Shown here piece after piece: positions 1 to 7,181 of a DNA stretch of 15,725 nt. Source of the stretch: Oscillospiraceae bacterium (GTDB lineage: Bacteria > Bacillota > Clostridia > Oscillospirales > Oscillospiraceae); assembly GCA_031261245.1 (NCBI GenBank), contig JAISKU010000102.1:1-15725 (forward strand), given 5' to 3'. A program made the translations under genes and the position numbers. Numbering within the stretch: the first letter of the stretch is position 1; the number at the start of each line of letters is the position of its first letter. The notes below the pieces were generated by a model. The model saw only the letters and a program-made list of their open reading frames with translations, made no database searches and was not told the origin of the DNA.

Positions 1-204
1 GAGACGGCGGACGGGGAGAAAAAGACGTTTGAGGCCGACACGGTGATTTACGCCGTCGGTCAGGCTCCGCTTTGGCACGAGGCCGACGAGCTGAAGTTCT
101 GCGCGCCGGAGTTCCACCAGCTCGGCGACTGCCTGACGCCGAAAAATATTCGCGCCGCGACGAAGGCCGCGTTCTTTGCCGCGAGCAATATCGGGAGGAT
201 TTGA
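1..204 (+). CDS. C-terminal end of an OYE-type NADH:flavin / 4Fe-4S / FAD oxidoreductase (partial)
   Basis: The reading frame is open from the first base and ends at TGA 202-204, so about 67 C-terminal residues are visible. They show the end of a pyridine-nucleotide-disulfide-oxidoreductase-like FAD domain: a V-I-Y-A-V-G-Q-A-P strand-turn, then F-H-Q-L-G-D-C and a K-N-I-R-A-A helix. That layout matches the C-termini of the two complete reductases in this window (ends at 1570 and 13075); the GDCL..KNI stretch is closest to the one ending at 13075. The family (2,4-dienoyl-CoA reductase, trimethylamine dehydrogenase and BaiCD/BaiH-like enzymes) couples an FMN TIM barrel, a 4Fe-4S cluster and an FAD/NAD(P)H domain. 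Only the FAD end is seen here, so the N-terminal architecture is inferred. It is followed after one base by a cupin gene, indicating an operon. Confidence 0.85.
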   Translation, partial: ETADGEKKTFEADTVIYAVGQAPLWHEADELKFCAPEFHQLGDCLTPKNIRAATKAAFFAASNIGRI

Positions 205-205
205 C

Positions 206-1045
206 ATGGACGGGATAAAATATTTCGCGATAGCGGGGGACGCGGACGCGCCGACTGTAACGCTCGACAAATCAGTGTATCCGGGGTGCATTTTCGTGAG
301 CGCGGAGTGGTTTACGGAGACGCTTGAGGATTTGGGGATTAGCCGCCGGGATTCCGACGAGCTGTTTATTCTCGTAGGGTCGGACATGGACAACTCCGGG
401 AGCTTGAACGCGGAGCTTGAGCTGCAAATCGAGAACGACGTGCTTACGCTTACGAACACGTGCGCGGTGTTCGTACCCGGAGGCGCGGCGCGCGGAAATT
501 TCCGCGTGAAGAGGCTCGACAAGCCGGTGTTGTGCGTGACGTGCCACCTCAACTCCGACACGTATGAGAGCGCGCCCGCCGAGCCGACGGCGCAGGTCGG
601 GAAGTACGCAAACAATTTCGTCGAGGGGTATGTGCCGCCGTCGGGGGTGATGCCCGCCGCGCCGGAGGGATTTTTGGATCTGCTGCTGTACCTCGACGGC
701 GTGAGGCTCGCGGGGGCGCCGTACATGGAGATAATGTGGTTCAAAACGCCGAACGACACCGGCCCCGCGCCGCACGAGCACGACGATTTTGACGAGTTCA
801 TCGGGTTCCTCGGCACAGACCCGGAGCACCCGGGAGAGCTCGGCGCGACGGTGGAGTTTTACATCGGCGACGAGGCCGTGACGGTGACGAAGAGCAGCCT
901 CGTCTACATTCCGCGCGGCGTGCGGCACAGCCCGATTATCGTTCCGGAGATGTCGCGGCCGATTATACACTTCTCCGGCGGCAACGGCGGCGATTACGCG
1001 CGGCGCGGGGAGACGGGGCGGGACGGGAATACGTTCAGGTTTTGA
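206..1045 (+). CDS. Two-domain cupin protein, N-terminal half degenerate
   Basis: Protein of 279 aa. ATG 206 is chosen because GGGAGG at 193-198 lies 7 nt upstream; an in-frame TTG at 176 lies inside the preceding gene and is less likely. The C-terminal domain (about 150-260) is a good cupin: motif 1 is H190-x-H192-x4-E197-x5-G203 and motif 2 is P236-R-G238-V-R-H241, giving the usual three-His/one-Glu metal site. The N-terminal half (about 20-120) follows the same strand pattern, with an L-F-I-L-V-G stretch and F-V-P-G-G, but has no HxH or matching late histidine, so it probably holds no metal. Cupins include isomerases, dioxygenases, decarboxylases and non-enzymatic binding proteins; none can be chosen from sequence. 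One-base spacing from the upstream flavoenzyme suggests it acts on the same substrate. No signal peptide is seen, so it is probably cytosolic. Confidence 0.82.
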   Translation: MDGIKYFAIAGDADAPTVTLDKSVYPGCIFVSAEWFTETLEDLGISRRDSDELFILVGSDMDNSGSLNAELELQIENDVLTLTNTCAVFVPGGAARGNFRVKRLDKPVLCVTCHLNSDTYESAPAEPTAQVGKYANNFVEGYVPPSGVMPAAPEGFLDLLLYLDGVRLAGAPYMEIMWFKTPNDTGPAPHEHDDFDEFIGFLGTDPEHPGELGATVEFYIGDEAVTVTKSSLVYIPRGVRHSPIIVPEMSRPIIHFSGGNGGDYARRGETGRDGNTFRF

Positions 1046-1054
1046 CGCGGTATG

Positions 1055-1060
1055 TATAAT
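1055..1060 (+). promoter_or_regulatory. Possible -10 element for the VOC gene
   Basis: A perfect TATAAT lies at 1055-1060 in the short gap between the cupin and the VOC gene, 30 nt before the ATG at 1090. The hexamer 17 nt upstream (1032-1037, CGTTCA) is a poor -35 match, so the promoter is uncertain. The downstream gene might instead be read through from the cupin operon. Confidence 0.35.
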
Positions 1061-1089
1061 GAGGACAATCTGCTTGAGGGGGTAATACG

Positions 1090-1497
1090 ATGTCTTTTGA
1101 CGTTTTCCTGAACTTCGACGGCGATTGCCGCGAAGCCATTGACTTCTACGCGGGGGTGTTCAAGGCTGCGCCGAGCCGCGTCATGACCTATGGCGACGCG
1201 CCCGGAGCGTCCGCCGCCGACAGCGCCCGTATAATCTACGCGAGCGTGCCGATTTTCGGGCATAACGTGATGCTCTCTGATTGCCCGAGCGGCAGCGAGT
1301 ACGTCAAGGGCACGAATATCTGTCTGACGCTCGGCTGTGAGGATAAAGCGGAGATTGACCGCATTTTTACGGCGCTTTCAGACGGCGGCGACGTTGATAT
1401 GCCGCTCGGCAAGACGTTTTTCAGCGAGTATTACGGCATGGTGACAGACAAATTCGCCGTGACGTGGCAGCTGAGCTATTCGCCGTTCGCCGGTTAG
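1090..1497 (+). CDS. VOC-superfamily PhnB-like protein (glyoxalase/bleomycin-resistance fold)
   Basis: Protein of 135 aa with GAGGGGG at 1076-1082, 7 nt before the ATG. The N-terminus (F-L-N-F-D-G-D-C-R-E-A-I-D-F-Y, residues 6-20) followed by V-F-K matches the opening beta-alpha unit of the PhnB-like branch of the VOC superfamily, where 'G.a.EAi.fY...F' is typical. The C-terminus (F-F-S-E-Y-Y-G-M-V-T-D-K-F-A-V-T-W-Q, about 110-127) matches the family's 'G...D.fGv.W' ending, and the length is normal. These proteins are often annotated as 3-demethylubiquinone methyltransferase-like, but that activity is rarely established. The usual metal ligands are not clearly placed. It is separated from the cupin by 44 nt and followed by a terminator, so it may be an ordinary housekeeping-type neighbour rather than part of the pathway. 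Confidence 0.85.
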   Translation: MSFDVFLNFDGDCREAIDFYAGVFKAAPSRVMTYGDAPGASAADSARIIYASVPIFGHNVMLSDCPSGSEYVKGTNICLTLGCEDKAEIDRIFTALSDGGDVDMPLGKTFFSEYYGMVTDKFAVTWQLSYSPFAG

Positions 1498-1515
1498 CCG
1501 CGCGGCGCGGGGTAT

Positions 1516-1560
1516 AATAAAACACGGCGGTCGCGATTGTCGCGGCCGCCGTGCTTGCTT
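1516..1560. terminator. Bidirectional intrinsic terminator between convergent genes
   Basis: Positions 1523-1535 pair with 1541-1553 as a 13-bp GC-rich stem containing one G-U pair, around the 5-base loop ATTGT. On the plus strand it is followed by a T-rich run (1555-1564). On the minus strand the complement of 1513-1522 gives a T-rich tail. It therefore can end both the VOC gene (stop 1497) and the minus-strand reductase (stop 1570). Confidence 0.85.
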
Positions 1561-1569
1561 TTTGCTGCG

Positions 1570-3558
1570 CTAAATGTCCCGGGCGATTGTGTAGGCCTGT
1601 GAGGTGGCGGTGAAGATGCGGCGCGGCGTTGCGCAGTCGCCGATTTGGTAGACCTCCGGCGCGCAGTCGAACAGCGCGAACGACTCCTCGCGGAGCGGCG
1701 TCTGTCCGGCGGCGATGACCACCGTGTCGGCGGAAACTTTGAGCTCGCCGGAGGCGTTTTTGCACGTGACGCCGGTAGGCGTGATCTCCGTTACGGACGT
1801 GCCGCGCAGCACCGTGATTCCCGGGGAGTTGACCGCCTCGTCATGCGCGAGCAGGTGCATTCCCGCGTCGTCGCTGACGAGATGCTCGAGCATTTCGATG
1901 ACGGTTACGGTCTTGCCGAGGGATTTGAGGTAGATCGCCAGCTCGATTCCGACGAGGCCGCCGCCGATTAGTGCGACGTTCGCGCCCGCTTTTGAGGGGT
2001 CGCGGTAGAGCTCGGTCGCCTCGACGACGTTCGCGGAGTTGATGCCGGGTATCGGCGGGAACGTAGGCTTCGCGCCGAGCGCGATGAAGAGGACGTCGGG
2101 TTTGAGGGAGCTTGCGAGCTCGGGCGTGACGGCGGTATTCAGGCGCAAATCTATCGGCGAGGCCGCGATGCGCGCCGCCTGGCGGTCGAGGTATTCGTGG
2201 AGCCGCCTTTTGAACGGAACCGCGGCCTCACAGCGCAGCACGCCGCCGAGGGTATCGGACTTTTCGCAGAGTATGACCTCATGACCGCGCTCCGACGCGG
2301 TGAGCGCAGCCTGCATTCCCGCGATTCCGCCGCCCGCGACGAGCACGCGCTTGCGCGTTTTGATTGGGCGTGGAATGAGCGCGTCGCGCTCATAGCCGAT
2401 TTCGGGGTTTGTGGCGCAGAGCAGGGAGCGGATGCTGCCCGTGTGCTCAAGACACGTGTTGCAGCGCATACACTTGTTGATGTCGCTCTCGCGGCCGGTG
2501 CGGGCTTTTGTCGGCAGGTCGGGGTCGGCGAGGGATTGGCGGCCGAGCTCCACGATGTCGGCGCGGCCGGAGGCGATTATCTCCTCCATATGCGCGGGGT
2601 CGGTGAGCGCGCCGACGGTCGCGACGGGGGTTTTGACGAGTTTTTTGACCGCGGCGGCGTATTTGACGTTCACGCCGTCCTCCATGAACATGCTCGGATG
2701 GGAGACGATGATGGAGCTGTCGTCCTCATGGTCGCCCGCGGAGACGTGTATTATATCGACCTTGCCGTCGATCGCCTGCGCGAATTTTACGCCGTAGTCG
2801 ATGTCGTAGCCGACGGAGCTCGCCTCCGAGCCGGAGAAACGGTACTCAATCGGGAAGTCGCGCCCGACGTTTTTGCGGATGCTCTCAATCACGGCGAGGG
2901 GGAGGCGCATACGGTTCTCAAAGCTGCCGCCCCAGCGGTCGGTGCGCGTGTTGACGGTGGGCGACATGAACTGCGAGAGCAGCCAGCCGTGTCCGCCGTG
3001 AACCGTGATCATGCCGAAGCCCGCGGTTTTCGCCCACGCGGCGGCCTTGCCGAATTTGTCGATGATTCGCAGAATCATCTCCTCCGGCATTTCGAGCACC
3101 TCGCCGTATTTGCCGTGCTCAATATACACGGGGCCGTAGAGGTCGCCGCCGAGAACGGTCGCCGCCGCGGCGTTTTTCATCGAGTCCGCGCCGTAGACGC
3201 TGCCGTCGGGGTATTTGACGAAGCGGGCGTACATTCCGGCGTGCGACAGCTCCGCCGACGCCACCGCGCCGTGGCGCGTGACGCTGTGCGCGATCGCGGC
3301 GAGCCCGGGGAGCGTGCTGCGATCCTCCATGCGGAGGAGGAACGGGTAGTGCGTGCCTGTCGAGTCCTCGACGATGCAGTCGCCGACGCAGACGGACGCG
3401 AAGCCGCCGCGCGCCTTGCGCTCATAGTACGCGACCTCGTCAAGGCTCGGCAGGTTGTCCTTCGCGACGTTGTAGTAGCCCTGCGGCGAGGCGAAAATGC
3501 GGTTGCGGAACACGGCGGAGCCGAGTGCGAGCGGCTCATACAGATGCGGAAATTTCAT
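1570..3558 (-). CDS. OYE-type FMN / 4Fe-4S / FAD NADH-dependent reductase (last gene of the GRE operon)
   Basis: Protein of 662 aa, the full length of the 2,4-dienoyl-CoA reductase / 2-enoate reductase / BaiCD-like family. Residues 1-350 form the OYE TIM barrel, with H187-G-G-H190 and the following Q-F-x-S-P and R-T-D-x-x-G-G-S segment as landmarks. The 4Fe-4S ligands are C363, C366, C369 and C381 (CX2CX2CX11C). FAD and NAD(P)H domains follow, with G409-x-G411-x-x-G414 and G532-x-G534-x-x-G537, and Q-I-G-D-C near the end. The motif normally HGxHGYL reads HGGHGWL here: W192 stands where FadH-like enzymes have a tyrosine, so proton delivery may differ. AAGGAGG lies 7 nt before the ATG and overlaps the GRE stop. 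The reaction is probably NAD(P)H-dependent reduction of an activated C=C bond, or the reverse; the substrate is unknown. No CoA-handling gene is nearby. Confidence 0.9.
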   Translation of the reverse strand: MKFPHLYEPLALGSAVFRNRIFASPQGYYNVAKDNLPSLDEVAYYERKARGGFASVCVGDCIVEDSTGTHYPFLLRMEDRSTLPGLAAIAHSVTRHGAVASAELSHAGMYARFVKYPDGSVYGADSMKNAAAATVLGGDLYGPVYIEHGKYGEVLEMPEEMILRIIDKFGKAAAWAKTAGFGMITVHGGHGWLLSQFMSPTVNTRTDRWGGSFENRMRLPLAVIESIRKNVGRDFPIEYRFSGSEASSVGYDIDYGVKFAQAIDGKVDIIHVSAGDHEDDSSIIVSHPSMFMEDGVNVKYAAAVKKLVKTPVATVGALTDPAHMEEIIASGRADIVELGRQSLADPDLPTKARTGRESDINKCMRCNTCLEHTGSIRSLLCATNPEIGYERDALIPRPIKTRKRVLVAGGGIAGMQAALTASERGHEVILCEKSDTLGGVLRCEAAVPFKRRLHEYLDRQAARIAASPIDLRLNTAVTPELASSLKPDVLFIALGAKPTFPPIPGINSANVVEATELYRDPSKAGANVALIGGGLVGIELAIYLKSLGKTVTVIEMLEHLVSDDAGMHLLAHDEAVNSPGITVLRGTSVTEITPTGVTCKNASGELKVSADTVVIAAGQTPLREESFALFDCAPEVYQIGDCATPRRIFTATSQAYTIARDI

Positions 3559-3572
3559 GGTGCGCCTCCTTA
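3556..3572 (-). promoter_or_regulatory. Stop codon fused to ribosome binding site (GRE-to-reductase junction)
   Basis: Read on the minus strand, the junction is TAAGGAGGCGCACCATG: the GRE stop TAA forms the first bases of the AAGGAGG Shine-Dalgarno and the next ATG follows 7 nt later. A terminating ribosome would sit directly on the initiation site, which favours translational coupling. The junction at 8664-8680 is the same 17-mer with one base changed. Confidence 0.8.
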
Positions 3573-6011
3573 TATCTGAAATTCGCTGCGGAAAATGACG
3601 TCGTCCTGAATCGCGGAGGAGAGCTGGACAAAATACGCGGAGAAGCCGCCGATTCGCACGACGAGGTCGCTGTTCTCCTCGGGCTTGACCTTTGCGGTCT
3701 TGAGGTCGTCAGAGTTGACGATGTTGTACTGTATGTGCGAGCCGCCGGCGCGCATGTACGTCTCCGTATAGGCGATGAGCTTATCCACGCTGTCCTCGCC
3801 CGCGAGAATCGACGCGGAGAATTTCTGGTTGAGCACCGACGAGTAGGACACGTCCGAGAAGCCGGAGGCGATCGCGGAGTGGAGCACCGCCGTGGGGCCG
3901 TTCGTGTCAGCGCCGCGCATCGGCGAGGCCGCGCCGTCGTCCAGAGGCTCCAGCGCGTAGCGGCCGTCGGGCAGAGCGCCGACGCCGAGGCCGCCGTAGT
4001 AGTGCCACGCGAGCCCCTCGCGCGCGATGACGAGCGGGTGGAACGGCGCGTTGTCATACTCGCGTATGATGGCGGCGGAGCGGTCGGACACGGCCTTTAC
4101 CATGTCGTCGGCGTAAGCGTCGGCGTTGCCGTATTTCGGGGCGGCGAGGCAGAGCGCGCGGGTGTGCTCGTAGCCCTCGAAGTTCGCGTCGAGCGCGTCG
4201 AGAAGCTGCGCCATCGTGAGGGTTTTGTCCTCGAAAACGAGCTTTTTTATAGCGGTGAGCGAGTCGGCGGCGTCGATTATCGCGCGGTCGGACACGCCGT
4301 AGAGCGAGTAGTCAGGGTGCGGGTCGAGCAGGTCGCGGCCGAGCTCCATACTCGCGTCCAGTCCGAGCACGGACAGGAGCGGTAAGCGCAGATACTGCGT
4401 TTGGACGCCGCGAGCGACCGCGCCGAGGCGGAATATGCGGTGCGACAGGAAGCGGTGCTGGGCGAAAAACGCCTCGTACAGCTCGTCGAACGTCGCAAAA
4501 TCGCGCGCGTCGCCCGTCTCGAGCCCCGTGAGCGCGCCGTTGATGTCGCGGCCGTTGTGCAGCGTCAGGTGGAGCAGCCCCGCGAGGTTGAACGCGGCGA
4601 CGCCCTCCGCGCCGTAATGCTCCGCGCGCGTCGGGAGCGCGGGGTACACGCAGCCGAGGCTGTGCCAGTCGGCGGCCTCCTCGCGCGGAATGCCGTCGCG
4701 CACGTAGCTCTCCACGACGATCTCGTCGTTCTCAAACAGCGGGATTCCGCCGCGTGTCTCCACGTTTGTGCGGATCGCCTTGCGCATGAGCCATTCGGGC
4801 GTGTCGTTGTTCCAGCGCAGGCAGACGGTGGGCGAGGAGAGTTTGAGTAGTCCGACGACGTGCAGGAAGAGGTACGACAGCTCGTTCGCGGTGTCCTCGT
4901 TTTGGGCGTTTTTGCCGCCGATCATGAGGGCGTTGATGCCGAAATTTATCTGGTGCGACTCCTTTTGCGAGGAGGAGGAGACGAACGTCTGGGTGCCCCA
5001 GCGGCCGATTACGTCGCCGAGCTGCGAGGCGATCTGCCCGAGCGGGACGCCGGAGGCGACGTCGGACGCGAAGAGTTCGTACAGATACTGGTCGGCGCGG
5101 CCCCAGTGGGAGTTGTTCTGAATCGGGTTCTCGAGCATTTTTGACACGTTGCAGAGAACCATGGATTGCAGCGCCTCGCCGAAGGAGCGCGCGGGGTGCT
5201 CCGGCACGTGGCGGCAGTAGCCGGCGATTCGCGTGAGGCGGGCTTTGAGCTCCGCGTCGGCGGCGTCGCGCGCCATGGACTCCGCGAGGTCGGCATAGCG
5301 GTGCGCATGGCGCACGATGGCCTCAAGCACGATGACCGACGCCTGCCAGAAGTACAGGCGCGACACGTCCGTGTCGCCGCCCGCGCGGAACGCGTCGATT
5401 TTGGCGTTGCACTCCGCGAGGTAGCCGGACAGTCCGACGGTGAGAATCTTTTTCCAGCTTAGTACGGAGGTGGACTGGCCGTAAATCGCGGAGTCGAGCG
5501 AGGGATCCTTGAGCTTCGCGGCCTCGGCGTTCACGGCCCACGGGCCGACGATCTGCTCCCACGCGCGGTATACCATGTCCTTCGCGGAGCTTCCGGCGAA
5601 CACGCGCGCGCTCTCGCGCAGCGTCCGGATGCTCTCGCTATCGAGCTGAACGGCCGCGTCGAGCGTCGCCTGAATCTCGCCGTCGTCGTTCCAGATTGCG
5701 GGCATGTAGTCGCCGTTCACGTCGAGGGAGGTCGCGCAGCCGATTACGCCCGTGGTCGGGCGGCCGACGATCTCGTCGAACGGGTGGATTTTGATCTCGA
5801 TGTTGTCGAGCACCTCTGCGACGAGCTTCGCGCGGCGGATTTCGATATCCTCGCCCGCGGTCTCAAGCCACGAGCGCGCGGTGTAGCGCTCACGCTCTGC
5901 GAAAATCCGCCAGTCCGAGGATTTCATCGCCTCGCGCCAGCGCGTGTTGTTTTCGGACAGTGTGAGGGCGTCGATTTTGCCGAGCAGGGCGCTATCAGGA
6001 GTTTTTGACAT
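3570..6011 (-). CDS. Glycyl radical enzyme of the pyruvate formate-lyase-like superfamily, atypical active site
   Basis: Protein of 813 aa, a normal length for glycyl radical enzymes. The C-terminal radical loop reads R786-I-G-G789-F-S-A-Y-F, so G789 is the predicted radical site. The cysteine loop reads S-L-G-C454-V-Y456-P, so C454 is the predicted thiyl residue. A conserved block W-H-Y-Y-G-G-L-G-V-G-A-L-P-D-G-R (669-684), followed by G-P-T-A-V-L (705-710), is typical of the family. Choline lyase CutC, glycerol dehydratase and 4-hydroxyphenylacetate decarboxylase carry GCVEP, with the Glu two residues after Cys as a catalytic base; here it is Tyr456. The pyruvate formate-lyase C-C pair is also absent. 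The reaction is therefore not assigned; elimination, decarboxylation or C-C cleavage are all possible. The start is supported by CGGAGG 8 nt upstream. The enzyme needs a radical-SAM activase, and none is in the window. It lies between an alcohol dehydrogenase and a reductase in the same operon. Confidence 0.92.
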   Translation of the reverse strand: MSKTPDSALLGKIDALTLSENNTRWREAMKSSDWRIFAERERYTARSWLETAGEDIEIRRAKLVAEVLDNIEIKIHPFDEIVGRPTTGVIGCATSLDVNGDYMPAIWNDDGEIQATLDAAVQLDSESIRTLRESARVFAGSSAKDMVYRAWEQIVGPWAVNAEAAKLKDPSLDSAIYGQSTSVLSWKKILTVGLSGYLAECNAKIDAFRAGGDTDVSRLYFWQASVIVLEAIVRHAHRYADLAESMARDAADAELKARLTRIAGYCRHVPEHPARSFGEALQSMVLCNVSKMLENPIQNNSHWGRADQYLYELFASDVASGVPLGQIASQLGDVIGRWGTQTFVSSSSQKESHQINFGINALMIGGKNAQNEDTANELSYLFLHVVGLLKLSSPTVCLRWNNDTPEWLMRKAIRTNVETRGGIPLFENDEIVVESYVRDGIPREEAADWHSLGCVYPALPTRAEHYGAEGVAAFNLAGLLHLTLHNGRDINGALTGLETGDARDFATFDELYEAFFAQHRFLSHRIFRLGAVARGVQTQYLRLPLLSVLGLDASMELGRDLLDPHPDYSLYGVSDRAIIDAADSLTAIKKLVFEDKTLTMAQLLDALDANFEGYEHTRALCLAAPKYGNADAYADDMVKAVSDRSAAIIREYDNAPFHPLVIAREGLAWHYYGGLGVGALPDGRYALEPLDDGAASPMRGADTNGPTAVLHSAIASGFSDVSYSSVLNQKFSASILAGEDSVDKLIAYTETYMRAGGSHIQYNIVNSDDLKTAKVKPEENSDLVVRIGGFSAYFVQLSSAIQDDVIFRSEFQI

Positions 6012-6023
6012 AATGAACCTCCG

Positions 6024-7169
6024 TTAATTTTCGTCGTAGGCGCGGCCTACGATTTCGGCGATGAGCTCCTTTGTGACGGGGAGGGGAGATGTGGTGAAGC
6101 CCGCCTTTGCGGCCATCTCGCACTGCATGACGACCTCGTCGGGCACCGCGGCGAGCAGCTCCGCGCGGTCTAAGCCGAGGTCACGCAGCGTCGGCAGAGC
6201 GATGCGGCGCATGAGGCCGCGCGCGGCGTCGTAGGCTGAAGTCTCACCGAACGCTTCCGCGAAATACCGCACCTGCTCCGGCTTTACGTCTTTGATTACG
6301 TCTAAAACCTGCGGCAGACAGGCGGCGCAGCCGTTGCCGTGCGGGACGTGGAATTTGGCCCCGAGCGAGCGGCCGATGTCGTGCGACAGGTGACACAGCG
6401 CGCCGGACATGGATATACCGCCGAGGGAGGACGCGAGCATCATGCCCTCACGCGCCTCCTTGTCGCCGCCGTTTTCGACGGCGCGGGCGAGGTATTTCGC
6501 GACGAGGCGTATCCCCTCGCGCCCGGTGATCGCGGAAAATTCGTTCGCGCGGGCGGAGGTGTAGCTCTCAATACAGTGGCACAGCGCGTCCATGCCCGTC
6601 GAGGCGGTGACGGACGCGGGGAGGCCGTAGGTGAGCTCCGGATCGACGATGCCGAGCGTGACGGTGCAGCCGACGCCCGCGATGTTCGTCTTGATTCCGC
6701 GCTCCGTGTCCGTTATGACGCCGCCGGGAGTGCACTCCGAGCCCGTTCCGGCCGTCGTCGGAATGACGATGAGCGGTACGGAGGGCTTCATCACGACGCC
6801 CTCGCGCCCGTAATACTGCTTGAGCGGCGGGGGATTCGCGATGAGCAGCTTCGCGGCCTTTGCGGTGTCGAGGCTCGACCCGCCGCCGACGCCGACGACG
6901 CAGTCCGCGCCCTCGGCAACGCCGAGGGCTCCGGCGGCCTCAACAGACCAGTCGGGCGGGTCGGCCTGCACGTCGCCGAACGCGACGGTCGCGAGGCCGG
7001 CGGCGTTGATGACGTCGATGATTTTGCCGGAGATGCCGGCGGCGGCGACGCCCTTGTCAAACACGACGAGGGCCTTTTTGCAGCCGAGCTTTTTCAGCTC
7101 CGCGCCCGTCTGCGCGGACGCGCCGACGCCGAACAGGATCGGGTTAGGCGATGACCAGATTGATGACAT
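6024..7169 (-). CDS. Iron-type (group III) alcohol dehydrogenase
   Basis: Protein of 381 aa, the usual length. The NAD(P)-binding motif is G-G-G-S-S-L-D-T-A-K (95-104). The metal ligands are visible as D194 and H198 (in M-D-A-L-C-H), H263 and H277 (in V-P-H-G); spacing and numbering are close to lactaldehyde reductase FucO, whose ligands are D196, H200, H263 and H277. The family interconverts primary or secondary alcohols (or lactaldehyde, butanol and similar) with carbonyls using NAD(P)H and Fe2+ or Zn2+. In this operon it would either make the aldehyde for the two aldehyde dehydrogenases or remove reducing power; the direction cannot be told. The ATG is preceded by AGGGGG 8 nt upstream, and the upstream TAG stop runs into that site. 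No membrane segment or signal is seen. Confidence 0.93.
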   Translation of the reverse strand: MSSIWSSPNPILFGVGASAQTGAELKKLGCKKALVVFDKGVAAAGISGKIIDVINAAGLATVAFGDVQADPPDWSVEAAGALGVAEGADCVVGVGGGSSLDTAKAAKLLIANPPPLKQYYGREGVVMKPSVPLIVIPTTAGTGSECTPGGVITDTERGIKTNIAGVGCTVTLGIVDPELTYGLPASVTASTGMDALCHCIESYTSARANEFSAITGREGIRLVAKYLARAVENGGDKEAREGMMLASSLGGISMSGALCHLSHDIGRSLGAKFHVPHGNGCAACLPQVLDVIKDVKPEQVRYFAEAFGETSAYDAARGLMRRIALPTLRDLGLDRAELLAAVPDEVVMQCEMAAKAGFTTSPLPVTKELIAEIVGRAYDEN

Positions 7170-7181
7170 TTACAGTGCCCC

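Noticed and set aside
176..205. Upstream TTG start for the cupin gene
   Set aside because: It lies inside the preceding gene without a Shine-Dalgarno sequence, while ATG 206 has GGGAGG at the right distance.
272..970. 232-codon minus-strand frame opposite the cupin gene
   Set aside because: It is Arg/His-rich with no recognisable domain and antisense to a gene with clear cupin metal ligands.
2197..3579. 460-codon open frame on the plus strand opposite the minus-strand reductase
   Set aside because: It is rich in Arg, Ala, Val and Asp with no family motif, has no good ribosome binding site, and lies fully antisense to a reductase with intact catalytic and Fe-S motifs. Long antisense frames are expected in GC-rich DNA.
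3525..4385. 286-codon plus-strand frame opposite the glycyl radical enzyme
   Set aside because: It covers the complement of the conserved radical-domain region and shows only shadow composition (Val, Arg, Glu, Ala).
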